A model generated the notes under the pieces. That model was given only the letters and a program-made list of their open reading frames with translations. It had not been told where the DNA came from and searched no databases. Below, piece after piece: positions 8,247-16,567 of a stretch of 64,000 nt of DNA; the stretch's first letter is position 1, and the number at the start of each line of letters is the position of its first letter. A program made the position numbers and the translations under genes. This stretch comes from Bacillus sp. UNC438CL73TsuS30 (lineage in GTDB: Bacteria > Bacillota > Bacilli > Bacillales > Cytobacillaceae), in NCBI RefSeq assembly GCF_000482325.1, contig NZ_AXVA01000010.1:213991-277990 (forward strand), written 5' to 3'.

Positions 8247-8654
8247 ATGGACGAAATAAAATATTTAACCGAACAGCAAGTAATATTTCTAAATATGCAT
8301 CAAATCCGATTGTATTCACCAAAGGAACAACTTGGTGTAAAAGAGGAAGGTCTTTTAAGTAGTGCTGTTAATCGTCCAAAACAGAGTGCATTTGGGGAAG
8401 ATGCTTATCCTACTATTTATGAAAAGGCTGCAGCTCTATTTGAAAGCTTATTAAAAAATCATTGTTTTCATAATGCAAATAAGCGAACAGCTTTTGCTAG
8501 TTTATATATGTTTCTGAGACAAAATAAATATAAGTTAATCGTCGATCCGAAAAAGGCAGAGGATTTTTGCGTTCAAATTGTGGATCCTGCTCAGCCAGAT
8601 GTATCCTTTGAGGAAATTGTTGCTTGGATTCGAGAATGGACGGAATCACAATAG
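8247..8654 (+). CDS. doc: Death-on-curing (Doc) family toxin
   Basis: A 135-residue Fic/Doc-fold protein with the active-site motif HCFHNANKR at residues 72-80, matching HxFx(D/N)xNKR of Doc. P1 Doc inactivates EF-Tu by phosphorylation, and the same activity is inferred here. The N-terminal LTEQQVIFLNMHQI and GLLSSAVNRPK segments are typical of the family. It follows the AbrB-type antitoxin by 6 bp with AGGG upstream of the ATG. P1 Doc pairs with Phd, whereas this one pairs with an AbrB-type antitoxin. The length is normal and the active site is intact. Confidence 0.87.
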   Translation: MDEIKYLTEQQVIFLNMHQIRLYSPKEQLGVKEEGLLSSAVNRPKQSAFGEDAYPTIYEKAAALFESLLKNHCFHNANKRTAFASLYMFLRQNKYKLIVDPKKAEDFCVQIVDPAQPDVSFEEIVAWIREWTESQ

Positions 8655-8742
8655 TAGCCTAATAGAGAGATTTCACGTGTTAAGAAAAGTATTATGAAAG
8701 TTTTCAAAGCCATCGGAACATAAATCCAAATCCCAATCAAAG

Positions 8743-8773
8743 AAGAGACGCCGCCCAAAGCAGCGTCTCTTTC
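8743..8773 (+). terminator. Terminator of the toxin-antitoxin operon
   Basis: AGAGACGC (8744-8751) pairs with GCGTCTCT (8763-8770), followed by TTCCC. It lies 90 bp after doc. Immediately downstream is a half-copy of the GGTGGTG hairpin (GGCACCACTCGATTTTTG, from about 8780). Confidence 0.6.
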
Positions 8774-8829
8774 CCTGTCCGCGGCACCACTCGATTTTTG
8801 ACGATGGACCAAGCGGACGGTTCGGCCAA

Positions 8830-9315
8830 GTGGTGGGTAAACGAGCAAAACTGGAATGTAAATCGGAAAGAGCGGGGAAAAAAGCCCCGAAACCTGTGGG
8901 TAAAAGCAAGATTTGCAGTTTTATAGGAAAAGTGGGGACAGGAATTTATTAAAAAAGGTATTTGGATGCGGTAGAGGCTTTGGAAAGTTGGGGATATTAT
9001 CGAAGTGGAGGGTATTTCAGCCAAAGTGGAGGGTAAACGAGCAAAACCGGAGTGTAAATCGGAAAAAGCAGGGGGTAAAGCCTCGAAACCGGAGGGTAAA
9101 AGCAAGATTTGCAGTTTTGTAGGAAAAGAGGGGACGGGAATTTACTAAAAAAGGAAATTTCCTTTCAAAAAAAGGTATCTGAGCCAGGTAGAGGCCTCTT
9201 AATGAGGAAGACTTTATCGAAGCGGAGGGTATTTCAGCCAAAGTGGTGGGTAAACGAGCAAATCCGGAGTGTAAATCCGTAAAAGCGGAGGGTAAAGTCC
9301 CAATAAGGCCGGCTC
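8830..9315 (+). repeat. Tandem duplication (about 2.4 copies of a 200-bp unit) built from GGAGGGTAAA-type repeats
   Basis: The gap between doc and the GntR-family gene contains no credible gene. It holds unit A (8830-9025), unit B (9026-9242) and partial unit C (from 9243). Each starts with GTGG(T/A)GGGTAAACGAGCAA and contains GCAAGATTTGCAGTTTT and GAGGGTATTTCAGCCAAA. Inside each unit a short core (GGAGGGTAAA, GGAGTGTAAA, GTGGGTAAA) recurs about every 20-22 bp. The same core appears at 23.4 kb and 24.95 kb. Open frames here are repeat artefacts. Confidence 0.75.
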
Positions 9316-9361
9316 TTAAACAGGTGCTCATCTCCCCATGCTGAATATGTTTTATACATAA

Positions 9362-9391
9362 AAAAAACGGGTGGTGCACCACCCGTTTTTT
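9362..9391. terminator. Hairpin terminator of the GntR-family gene, short GGTGGTG repeat copy
   Basis: AAAAAACGGGTGGTG (9362-9376) and CACCACCCGTTTTTT (9377-9391) form a continuous 30-bp palindrome just downstream of the minus-strand regulator. The poly-A and poly-T arms make it functional in both directions. It is followed by TGTCGAA, like the longer copies of this repeat. Confidence 0.75.
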
Positions 9392-9404
9392 GTCGAAAAC
9401 CAAC

Positions 9405-10106
9405 CTAATTAATTTGTGAGTGTTGAAGAATTTTCTGACGAACATAATCTAGATGTTTGTACATTTGGCTGAAGGCCTCATGTGGGTTGTGCGCTGCGAG
9501 TGCTTCGTAGATGCCTTGGTGAAAGGCTACGGTTAGGTCGCGTTCCCTGTACTGGATAAGGCTATCCGTTTTCTCATGGGTAATCAGCAGGGAGTCAATC
9601 ATCCCCTCGACAATTGGATTATTTGCACTCATGGCAATAATCCGATGAAATTCCTTATCGGCCTCACCGTAATTATTATCTTTGCTATTCTTGATAGCCT
9701 CAATGGTTTCTTGCAGTCTTGCCAGATCTTCATCCTTAATTTTTTCAGCGGCAATCGTCACAAGTCCAAGTTCAAGAGACATCCGCGCTTCAATGATGGC
9801 GGGCAAGTTATCCGTAGCCAGTGCTAACATGATCGAGAAGGGATAGGATCCGACTTTATTATTAAAAAACGTGCCTTCCCGTGTTTTCCGTGTAATCACA
9901 CCCAACGTTTCAAGTGAACTAAGCGCCTCGCGCAAAACCGGCCGGCTTACATCGAGTTCCTTCATCAGTTCCATTTCAGGCGGCAGTTTGTCACCTGACT
10001 TCATTTGCCCGCTGACGAGCAGCTGCACAATCTGGTCGACGACTTGTTTGGAAAGGGTATTCCGGTTTACCGATTGAACCTCTAGTTTCTTTGATGATGG
10101 TTCCAA
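9405..10106 (-). CDS. FadR-subfamily (FCD) GntR regulator of the glucarate/galactarate cluster
   Basis: A 233-residue repressor-type protein. The winged HTH spans residues 15-80 (SGDKLPPEMELMKELDVSRPVLREALSSLETLGVI). The all-helical FCD effector domain spans 95-225, with the metal-binding set D/H/H (EADKEFHRII, the H in LITHEK and FHQGIYEAL). The start is TTG with GAGGTG 8 bp upstream. It corresponds by context to YcbG of the B. subtilis ycbCDE-gudD-ycbG-garD set. ATTGTAATACAAT at 10143-10155 just upstream and the repeat at 11816/11887 are candidate operators. The ligand is presumably an aldarate or keto-deoxyglucarate (inference). Confidence 0.88.
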   Translation of the reverse strand: MEPSSKKLEVQSVNRNTLSKQVVDQIVQLLVSGQMKSGDKLPPEMELMKELDVSRPVLREALSSLETLGVITRKTREGTFFNNKVGSYPFSIMLALATDNLPAIIEARMSLELGLVTIAAEKIKDEDLARLQETIEAIKNSKDNNYGEADKEFHRIIAMSANNPIVEGMIDSLLITHEKTDSLIQYRERDLTVAFHQGIYEALAAHNPHEAFSQMYKHLDYVRQKILQHSQIN

Positions 10107-10236
10107 AGTATAACACCTCTATTTGACTCCATTAATAGTCTTATTGTAATACAATTATACTAACATATTCCCATTTTAAAAAGACATATTAAAAAAATAG
10201 TGCGCCCCTCGATCGAGAAACGCACCGTAAAAACAT

Positions 10237-11595
10237 TTATCGAACCAGGCAAGGCTTTTTAGGATCAAACGTCCAGTTCGGAACCAGGTACTGCATGCCA
10301 ATGGCATCATCGCGGGAGCCAAGCCCTTTTTGCAGATAAAGCTGATGCGCTTTCTCAATCCGTTCCATATCAATTTCAACTCCCAGACCCGGTTTCGCAG
10401 GGACATCCACCATGCCGCCGACAATCTTGAAAGGCTCTTTGGTTAGACGCTGCCCGTCCTGCCAAATCCAGTGGGTATCAATCGCCGTGATTTTTCCCGG
10501 CGCCGCTGCTGCCACATGGGTAAACATCGCCAGTGAAATATCAAAGTGGTTATTTGAGTGCGATCCCCATGTCAGACCCCATTCATGACACATTTGCGCA
10601 ACGCGGACAGAGCCCTGCATCGTCCAAAAATGTGGATCCGCTAGAGGGATGTCCACAGACTGAAGCTGAATCGAATGCCCCATTTGCCGCCAATCGGTCG
10701 CAATCATATTCGTTGCGGTCGGGAGCCCGGTTGCCCGTCTAAATTCGGTCATGATCTCGCGGCCGGAGAATCCGCCTTCTGCACCACAAGGATCTTCCGC
10801 ATAGGCTAACACATGGTGCTGATCCCGGCAAAGCCGAATCGCGTCCTGTAATAACCAGCCGCCATTTGGATCAAGCGTAATGCGTGCATCAGGGAAGCGC
10901 TCCGCAAGTGCCGTTACGGCCTCAATTTCCTCTTCGCCCCGTAAGACTCCGCCTTTTAATTTGAAATCATTAAATCCATAGCGCTCACGGGCCGCTTCCG
11001 CCAAACGTACAATCGCTTCCGGTGTTAACGCTTCTTCGTGACGAAGGCGGAACCAGTCATCTTCCGCTTCCGGTGCGCTTACATACTCAAGATCTGTTTT
11101 CTTTCGATCTCCTACATAAAATAAGTACCCTAACATTTCTACCTTTTCGCGTTGTTGGCCTTCACCGAGAAGAGCGGCAACAGGAACTTGCAGATATTGT
11201 CCGACTAAGTCAAGGAGGGAAGCCTCTAATGCCGTAACCGCATGAATCGTGGTACGGAGGTCGAAGGTTTGAAGTCCTCTTCCTGCTGTGTCTCGGTCCG
11301 CAAACTGGTTTCGAATCGTAGTTAAGATATTTTTATAAGTACCAATCGATTGTCCAATCACGAATGGTTTCGTATCTTCGAGGGTCTGACGGATTGCTTC
11401 GCCGCCTGGAACTTCTCCAACCCCGGTGTTTCCTGCATTATCCTTTAGAATGACAATGTTACGTGTGAAGTAGGGGGCATGGGCGCCGCTCAAATTAAGA
11501 AGCATGCTGTCATGTCCTGCAACGGGAACCACCAGCATTTCTGTAATAATTGGTGTACTTGTTTTTTTAGCGTCTTGAACGAATTGTGCTTCCAT
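10237..11595 (-). CDS. gudD: Glucarate dehydratase, first copy
   Basis: An enolase-superfamily enzyme of 452 residues that dehydrates D-glucarate to 5-keto-4-deoxyglucarate. It has KLKGG (general-base Lys), the Mg-binding LDPNGGW Asp and later Glu/Asn (AEDPCG, TNMIAT), and SHSNNHFD with the catalytic His. It ends in the family tail KKPCLVR. ATG 11595 is chosen because AAGGAG is 8 bp upstream; GTG 11604 overlaps that site. It is transcribed convergently away from kdgD with the GntR regulator downstream. A paralogue lies at 16568. Confidence 0.93.
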   Translation of the reverse strand: MEAQFVQDAKKTSTPIITEMLVVPVAGHDSMLLNLSGAHAPYFTRNIVILKDNAGNTGVGEVPGGEAIRQTLEDTKPFVIGQSIGTYKNILTTIRNQFADRDTAGRGLQTFDLRTTIHAVTALEASLLDLVGQYLQVPVAALLGEGQQREKVEMLGYLFYVGDRKKTDLEYVSAPEAEDDWFRLRHEEALTPEAIVRLAEAARERYGFNDFKLKGGVLRGEEEIEAVTALAERFPDARITLDPNGGWLLQDAIRLCRDQHHVLAYAEDPCGAEGGFSGREIMTEFRRATGLPTATNMIATDWRQMGHSIQLQSVDIPLADPHFWTMQGSVRVAQMCHEWGLTWGSHSNNHFDISLAMFTHVAAAAPGKITAIDTHWIWQDGQRLTKEPFKIVGGMVDVPAKPGLGVEIDMERIEKAHQLYLQKGLGSRDDAIGMQYLVPNWTFDPKKPCLVR

Positions 11596-11815
11596 ATCTA
11601 TCACTCCTTTTTATTAGTAGAACATTTCTTACCTTCTTTTAAAAAGAGACCGGTTACAAAATACCACTCTATTGATAAGAAGACGCGGTAAGTATTTATC
11701 CCGCTTTAACGGGCAGTAAGGACCTTCACTTCAATACTTAGCGTAAGCAGTAAGCATAAGTGGGGGATGGAAAAACCCATCACTGATTGAAGTTTCACTT
11801 TATTTTCTCAAATGG

Positions 11816-11902
11816 TAAGACAAATAAAATTGTTTGTCAATCATTTCATTTTTAAATTTCTGAAAATAAATAATTGACCGATTAATTTATTTGTCTTACA
11901 AT
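11816..11902 (+). promoter_or_regulatory. Promoter and 12-bp inverted-repeat operator of the kdgD operon
   Basis: TTGACC (11874-11879), a 17-bp spacer and TACAAT (11897-11902) form a sigma-A promoter 38 bp before kdgD. TAAGACAAATAA (11816-11827) and TTATTTGTCTTA (11887-11898) are perfect inverted repeats 59 bp apart. The second covers the spacer and -10 box, so a bound repressor would block transcription and could loop to the first. The adjacent FCD regulator is the obvious candidate. Nothing else is evident in the 345-bp divergent gap. Confidence 0.65.
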
Positions 11903-11940
11903 AAAACAAACGAACAACCAAACAAAAAGGAGGAACAAGG

Positions 11941-12873
11941 ATGACGACAACACGTAAGGCTCCAACAGGAATTTTAGGATTTCCAGTTGCGCCTTTTACC
12001 GAAAACAATCAACTAGATGAGAAGGGGCTTGCTTCCAATATTCAATTTTTAATTGAGGAAGGGCTTGAAGCGATCTTTGTAGCTTGTGGAGCTGGAGAAT
12101 ATCAATCAATAAGCAAAGAAGAATATGAAGCAATGGTCGACGTGGCCGTAGCTGTTACAGGCGGAAAGGTACCTGTGTACACAGGAGTTGGCGGCAATAT
12201 TCAAACGTCCCTTGAGTTTGCAAAAATTTCAGAAGACAAAGGTGCAGATGGCTATTTGATCCTTCCTCCATACCTAGTGGCTGGGGAACAAGCAGGTATA
12301 GCGGGCTATTTTAAAACAATTGCGGAAAGTACAGATTTAAATGCAATTGTCTATCAGCGCGATCAGGTTTCTTTATCCATTTCTGCTTTGGAAGCGCTGG
12401 CAGAAGTCCCTCAGGTCGTCGGAGTAAAAGATGGTTTAGGAAATATGGAGCTAAATACGATTCTGACTCAAACCTTTGGAAAGCGGTTTAGCTGGCTGAA
12501 TGGAATGCCATTAGCGGAAGTCACCATGCCGGCATACGTGCCACTCGGTTTTGACTCTTACTCATCAGCGATTTCGAATTACATCCCGCACATCTCGAGG
12601 AAATTTTACCAAGCCTTATTGAACGGGGAGCAGGAAGTCGTAAACGACCTATTACAACAAGTGATTTTACCGATTAACAATATTCGCCGCCAGCGCAAGG
12701 GCTATGCTGTTTCACTGATTAAAGCCGGTATGGAAATTATGGGATTGCCAGTAGGGGAAACTGTAAGACTGCCAATTCTTCCGGTAGAAAAAGAACATTA
12801 TAGAGAACTAGAATCAATTTTGAAAAAAGCAATCGATCTTTATCCAAAAAATACACCTGTTGAATCCATATAA
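11941..12873 (+). CDS. kdgD: 5-dehydro-4-deoxyglucarate dehydratase
   Basis: A 310-residue DHDPS-family enzyme that converts 5-keto-4-deoxyglucarate to 2,5-dioxopentanoate (2-oxoglutarate semialdehyde) with loss of water and CO2. The family GAGEY replaces the GTTGE/GSSGE motif (residues 50-54). The Schiff-base lysine is K163 in GVKDGLGN with Tyr138 nearby. AGGAGG precedes the ATG. It is first in the operon kdgD-aldehyde dehydrogenase-garD and corresponds to YcbC of B. subtilis. The length is typical. Confidence 0.92.
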   Translation: MTTTRKAPTGILGFPVAPFTENNQLDEKGLASNIQFLIEEGLEAIFVACGAGEYQSISKEEYEAMVDVAVAVTGGKVPVYTGVGGNIQTSLEFAKISEDKGADGYLILPPYLVAGEQAGIAGYFKTIAESTDLNAIVYQRDQVSLSISALEALAEVPQVVGVKDGLGNMELNTILTQTFGKRFSWLNGMPLAEVTMPAYVPLGFDSYSSAISNYIPHISRKFYQALLNGEQEVVNDLLQQVILPINNIRRQRKGYAVSLIKAGMEIMGLPVGETVRLPILPVEKEHYRELESILKKAIDLYPKNTPVESI

Positions 12874-12887
12874 AAGGAGCGTTCGAG

Positions 12888-14351
12888 ATGACAACAACTG
12901 TGCAAACAAAAACCTATCTTAACTATATTAACGGTGAATGGATTGCTTCTGCGTCAAATGAAGTAGAAATAAGTATCAATCCAGCCGACAGCCAAGAAAT
13001 TGTCGGCTATGTACAAAAATCAACCGAGGATGATTTGAACCGCGCGGTCAACGCGGCAAAACAAGCGAAAGAGAACTGGCGCAAACTTTCAGGTGCGGCG
13101 CGCGGCGAGTATCTCTATAAAGCAGCTGCAATTCTTGAAAAACGGATCGATGAGATTGCTGAATGCGCAACAAGAGAAATGGGAAAAACCTTTGCGGAAA
13201 CAAAAGGGGAAACATCCCGCGGGATTGCCATCCTGAAGTATTATGCAGGGGAAGGAATGCGCAAAGTAGGCGATGTGATTCCATCCACCGACAGCAGCGC
13301 ACTGATGTTTACAACACGTGTGCCGCTTGGGGTTGTAGGGGTAATCACACCATGGAACTTCCCGATTGCGATCCCAATTTGGAAAATGGCACCGGCACTA
13401 GTTTACGGGAATACCATTGTCGTCAAGCCTGCAACGGAAACCGCTGTTACCCTTGCAAAAATCATCGAGTGTTTTGAAGAAGCAGGTTTCCCTGCTGGTG
13501 TCGTGAATATGGTCACAGGACCAGGAAGTGTGATTGGACAGGGGATTGCCGATCATGAGGATATTAACGGGATTACCTTTACCGGTTCAAATGGTGTTGG
13601 AAAAAGAATTGGGCAGGCTGCTTTACAGCGCGGGGCCAAATACCAGCTGGAAATGGGCGGGAAAAACCCTGTGATTGTGGCAGCGGATGCCGATCTTGAT
13701 CTTGCAGTAGAAGCTGTCATTGCCGGTGCGTTCCGTTCCACTGGGCAAAAATGCACGGCAACCAGCCGCGTGGTCGTGGAGCAAGGAATTTATGAAGAAT
13801 TCAAAGAAAAGCTTATGCAAAAAACACAAGAGATTACAATTGGAAATGGACTCGACAGCACGGTATGGATGGGACCAAGTGCAAGTGAAAGCCAGCTCAA
13901 CACCGTTCTATCCTACATAGAGAATGGGCTTGAGGAAGGCGCTGAACTGCTTACCGGCGGAAAACGCGTGGTAGAAGGGGATTTGGCGAACGGCTTCTAT
14001 GTAGAACCAACCATTTTCGATCACTGTACTGAGGATATGGCGATTGTCCAGGAAGAAATCTTTGGACCAGTCATCGCCCTCTTGAAGGCTGAATCTATAG
14101 AGGATGCCCTGAAGATTGCGAACAATGTGCAGTATGGATTGAGCGCTTCGATTTTTACCACAAACATTCAGAATCTGCTATCCTTCGTCAGTGATATGGA
14201 AGCAGGGTTGATTCGGGTCAATGCAGAAAGTGCCGGGGTGGAACTGCAGGCGCCATTCGGTGGCATGAAAAACTCCAGCTCGCATTCCCGTGAACAAGGA
14301 GAAGCCGCAAAAGAGTTCTTTACATCGATTAAAACGGTTTTTGTTAAATAA
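12888..14351 (+). CDS. 2-oxoglutarate semialdehyde dehydrogenase (YcbD type)
   Basis: A 487-residue NAD(P)-dependent aldehyde dehydrogenase. It shows the PWNFP cofactor segment, the general base E255 in LEMGGKNP, and the nucleophile C289 in GQKCTATS. It starts 14 bp after kdgD with AAAAGGAG. It oxidises 2-oxoglutarate semialdehyde to 2-oxoglutarate, feeding the TCA cycle. The substrate is assigned from gene order (YcbC-YcbD arrangement), not from sequence alone. Confidence 0.9.
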   Translation: MTTTVQTKTYLNYINGEWIASASNEVEISINPADSQEIVGYVQKSTEDDLNRAVNAAKQAKENWRKLSGAARGEYLYKAAAILEKRIDEIAECATREMGKTFAETKGETSRGIAILKYYAGEGMRKVGDVIPSTDSSALMFTTRVPLGVVGVITPWNFPIAIPIWKMAPALVYGNTIVVKPATETAVTLAKIIECFEEAGFPAGVVNMVTGPGSVIGQGIADHEDINGITFTGSNGVGKRIGQAALQRGAKYQLEMGGKNPVIVAADADLDLAVEAVIAGAFRSTGQKCTATSRVVVEQGIYEEFKEKLMQKTQEITIGNGLDSTVWMGPSASESQLNTVLSYIENGLEEGAELLTGGKRVVEGDLANGFYVEPTIFDHCTEDMAIVQEEIFGPVIALLKAESIEDALKIANNVQYGLSASIFTTNIQNLLSFVSDMEAGLIRVNAESAGVELQAPFGGMKNSSSHSREQGEAAKEFFTSIKTVFVK

Positions 14352-14366
14352 AAACACGGGAGGACC

Positions 14367-15902
14367 ATGAACTTGAAAACGAAGGTAAAAGAAACACCTC
14401 TTTACATTCAAGTAGATCAAAAAGACAATGTAGCGATTGTCGTGAATACAGGGGGATTGGATTCCGGGACGGTTTTCTCCTGTGGACTGGAACTGAAAGA
14501 AAGAATTCCGCAGGGGCATAAAGTAGCCTTAACCGATCTCCAGGAAGATGAAGCGATTATCCGCTACGGAGAAGTGATTGGTTATGCAGCTGCCTTCATT
14601 CAGAAAGGCAGCTGGGTGGAAGAGTCGTTAGTAAAACTGCCGGCCTCTCCTAATTTAAACGAGTTGCCGATCGCCAATCAGGTTCCCGAAGCGTTGCCTC
14701 CATTAGAAGGATATACGTTTCAAGGGTTTCGGAATCAGGATGGCAGTGCCGGAACCAAGAATATCCTAGGGATTACCACAAGTGTTCAATGTGTGGTCGG
14801 CGTTCTTGATTTTGTTGTTCGAAAAATAAAGGCAGAGATTTTACCGAAGTATCCGAATGTGGATGATGTCGTGGCCTTAAACCATAGTTATGGATGCGGG
14901 GTGGCGATCAATGCCCCAGAAGCTGAAATTCCGATTCGTACCATTACAAACCTAGCCAAACACCCGAATTTCGGGGGAGAAGCAATGGTCATTGGTCTGG
15001 GATGTGAGAAGCTCTCACCAATTCGAATCACTCCGAACCGGAATGAAACTGATATCCTTTCCCTGCAAGACCAGCAGGGGATGATGGGCATGGTTCACTC
15101 GATTATGGAAATGGCCGAAGAGAGATTAATCCGATTAAATAGAAGAAAACGGGAAACCTGTCCGGTTTCCGATCTAGTCATCGGCCTTCAATGCGGGGGA
15201 AGTGACGCCTTCTCAGGTGTCACAGCGAACCCAGCCGTTGGTTATGCAGCCGATTTATTGGTTCGCTCTGGGGCAACGGTATTATTTTCAGAGGTTACTG
15301 AAGTACGCGATGCGATTCATTTATTAACACCGCGGGCGGTCAATGAAGAAGTAGGACATGCGTTAATTCGTGAAATGGAATGGTATGATCAGTATTTGTC
15401 CAGAGGGCAAGTAGACCGATCGGCGAATCCGTCTCCAGGGAATAAAAAAGGCGGATTAGCCAATGTAGTGGAGAAATCATTGGGTTCGATTGCAAAGTCA
15501 GGGAAAAGTCCGATTTCCGGCGTACTTGCACCTGGTGAAAAGGCAACTGAAAAAGGGTTACTTTTTGCAGCTACACCAGCCAGTGATTTTGTCTGTGGCA
15601 CCTTACAGCTGGCTTCGGGGATGCATCTTCAAGTTTTTACAACGGGAAGAGGGACGCCTTATGGATTGGCCATGGCACCAGTCGTGAAGGTGGCTACCCG
15701 GAACGCTTTGGCAGAGCATTGGGACGATTTGATTGATATTAATGCTGGCACGATTGCGACGGGTGAAAGAACGATCGAAGAAGTGGGCTGGGAGATTTTC
15801 CACTTTATTTTGGAAGTGGCAAGCGGCCAAAAGAAAACATGGACGGAGCATTGGGGATTGCACAATGACTTAGCCTTGTTTAATCCAGCTCCGATTACGT
15901 GA
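14367..15902 (+). CDS. garD: Galactarate dehydratase
   Basis: A 511-residue UxaA/GarD-family protein with an N-terminal SAF-like domain (about 1-95) and the large C-terminal domain holding [29 protein letters not shown] and [10 protein letters not shown] motifs. Its cysteine/His-rich motifs bind the catalytic metal. It dehydrates meso-galactarate to the same 5-keto-4-deoxyglucarate made by GudD, so both aldarates enter at KdgD. GGGAGG sits 5 bp before the ATG. It corresponds to YcbH/GarD of B. subtilis. Confidence 0.9.
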   Translation: MNLKTKVKETPLYIQVDQKDNVAIVVNTGGLDSGTVFSCGLELKERIPQGHKVALTDLQEDEAIIRYGEVIGYAAAFIQKGSWVEESLVKLPASPNLNELPIANQVPEALPPLEGYTFQGFRNQDGSAGTKNILGITTSVQCVVGVLDFVVRKIKAEILPKYPNVDDVVALNHSYGCGVAINAPEAEIPIRTITNLAKHPNFGGEAMVIGLGCEKLSPIRITPNRNETDILSLQDQQGMMGMVHSIMEMAEERLIRLNRRKRETCPVSDLVIGLQCGGSDAFSGVTANPAVGYAADLLVRSGATVLFSEVTEVRDAIHLLTPRAVNEEVGHALIREMEWYDQYLSRGQVDRSANPSPGNKKGGLANVVEKSLGSIAKSGKSPISGVLAPGEKATEKGLLFAATPASDFVCGTLQLASGMHLQVFTTGRGTPYGLAMAPVVKVATRNALAEHWDDLIDINAGTIATGERTIEEVGWEIFHFILEVASGQKKTWTEHWGLHNDLALFNPAPIT

Positions 15903-15945
15903 AAATTTTCTGGTATGGCCGAATTTTTGATGAAATCTTTGCTTA

Positions 15946-16365
15946 TAGGCGACAGTTGGACCACGTATCAGCATGATAATGTCGCCAATGAGCGCTCTAG
16001 GCGACAGTTGGACCGCGGAACACGCAGGAAATGTCGCCAATGGGTCCTCTAGGCGACAGTTGGACCGCGGATCACGAAGAAAATGTCGCCAATGAGTCCT
16101 GTAGGCGACAGTTGGACCACGTATCACACTGGAAATGTCGCCAATGAATGATCTAGGCGACAGTTGGACCACGTATCACACTGGAATTGTCGCCAATGAA
16201 TGATCTAGGCGACAATTGGACCATGGGTCACGCAGGAATTGTCCCCAATAAGGCATCTAGGCGACAGTTAGGCCATGAATCACGCAGAAATTGTCGCCAA
16301 TGAGTCTAATAGGAGACACTTTGGGTGGGGAATCCCCCCGAAAGGGTCGCCAAAAATAGCTATTT
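15946..16365. repeat. Tandem array of 52-bp hairpin units (7 full copies plus one decayed)
   Basis: Units begin at 15946, 15998, 16050, 16102, 16154, 16206, 16258 and 16310, an exact 52-bp period. Each full unit reads TAGGCGACAGTTGGACC, about 20 variable bases rich in ATCAC, then TGTCGCCAATGA. GGCGACA and TGTCGCC are inverted repeats, so each unit can fold into a hairpin. Copy 6 ends in TGTCCCC and copy 8 is strongly diverged. The array starts 44 bp after the garD stop. It is not a CRISPR, because the segments between the arms are themselves repeated. Confidence 0.9.
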
Positions 16366-16404
16366 TCATAGATTAACTTAGAAAATTACACATTCAAAAA
16401 GATC

Positions 16405-16475
16405 TATCTGCCGAAAATGAACTTTTATCTGCGTTGCTGGGGCATTTATCTGCGATACTCAGACTTTTATCTGCG
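16405..16475. repeat. Four 21-bp repeats with core TTTATCTGCG
   Basis: TATCTGC(G) occurs at 16405, 16426, 16447 and 16468, exactly 21 bp apart, about two helical turns. The first copy is diverged (CTATCTGCCG). The block lies between the 52-bp array and the promoter region of the second gudD. Even helical phasing would put all copies on the same face of DNA. Confidence 0.7.
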
Positions 16476-16524
16476 AAGCTTTAAAAGCAAACTTTTTTTA
16501 GTAATGAGCCAGAACACGCTAAAT

Positions 16525-16538
16525 TGATAGCGCTGTCA
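16525..16538. promoter_or_regulatory. Cre-like / LacI-family operator before the second gudD
   Basis: TGATAGCGCTGTCA is a 14-bp near-palindrome with central CG. It resembles cre/GalR-LacI operators but misses two positions of the strict cre consensus. It lies 30 bp upstream of the gudD paralogue, where a repressor would interfere with transcription. The bound protein is unknown; CcpA is plausible. Confidence 0.5.
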
Positions 16539-16567
16539 AATAATTCTTTAAAGGAGGGATAGTAGGA

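Noticed and set aside
8591..9445. Several overlapping minus- and plus-strand open frames of 69-142 codons
   Set aside because: They lie in the tandem repeats, share the same odd repeats (RFRGF, SFTLHFG), lack ribosome binding sites and mirror one another.
15946..16475. CRISPR-like repeat pattern
   Set aside because: The segments between the arms are near-repeats of each other, there are no unique spacers, and no cas gene is nearby.
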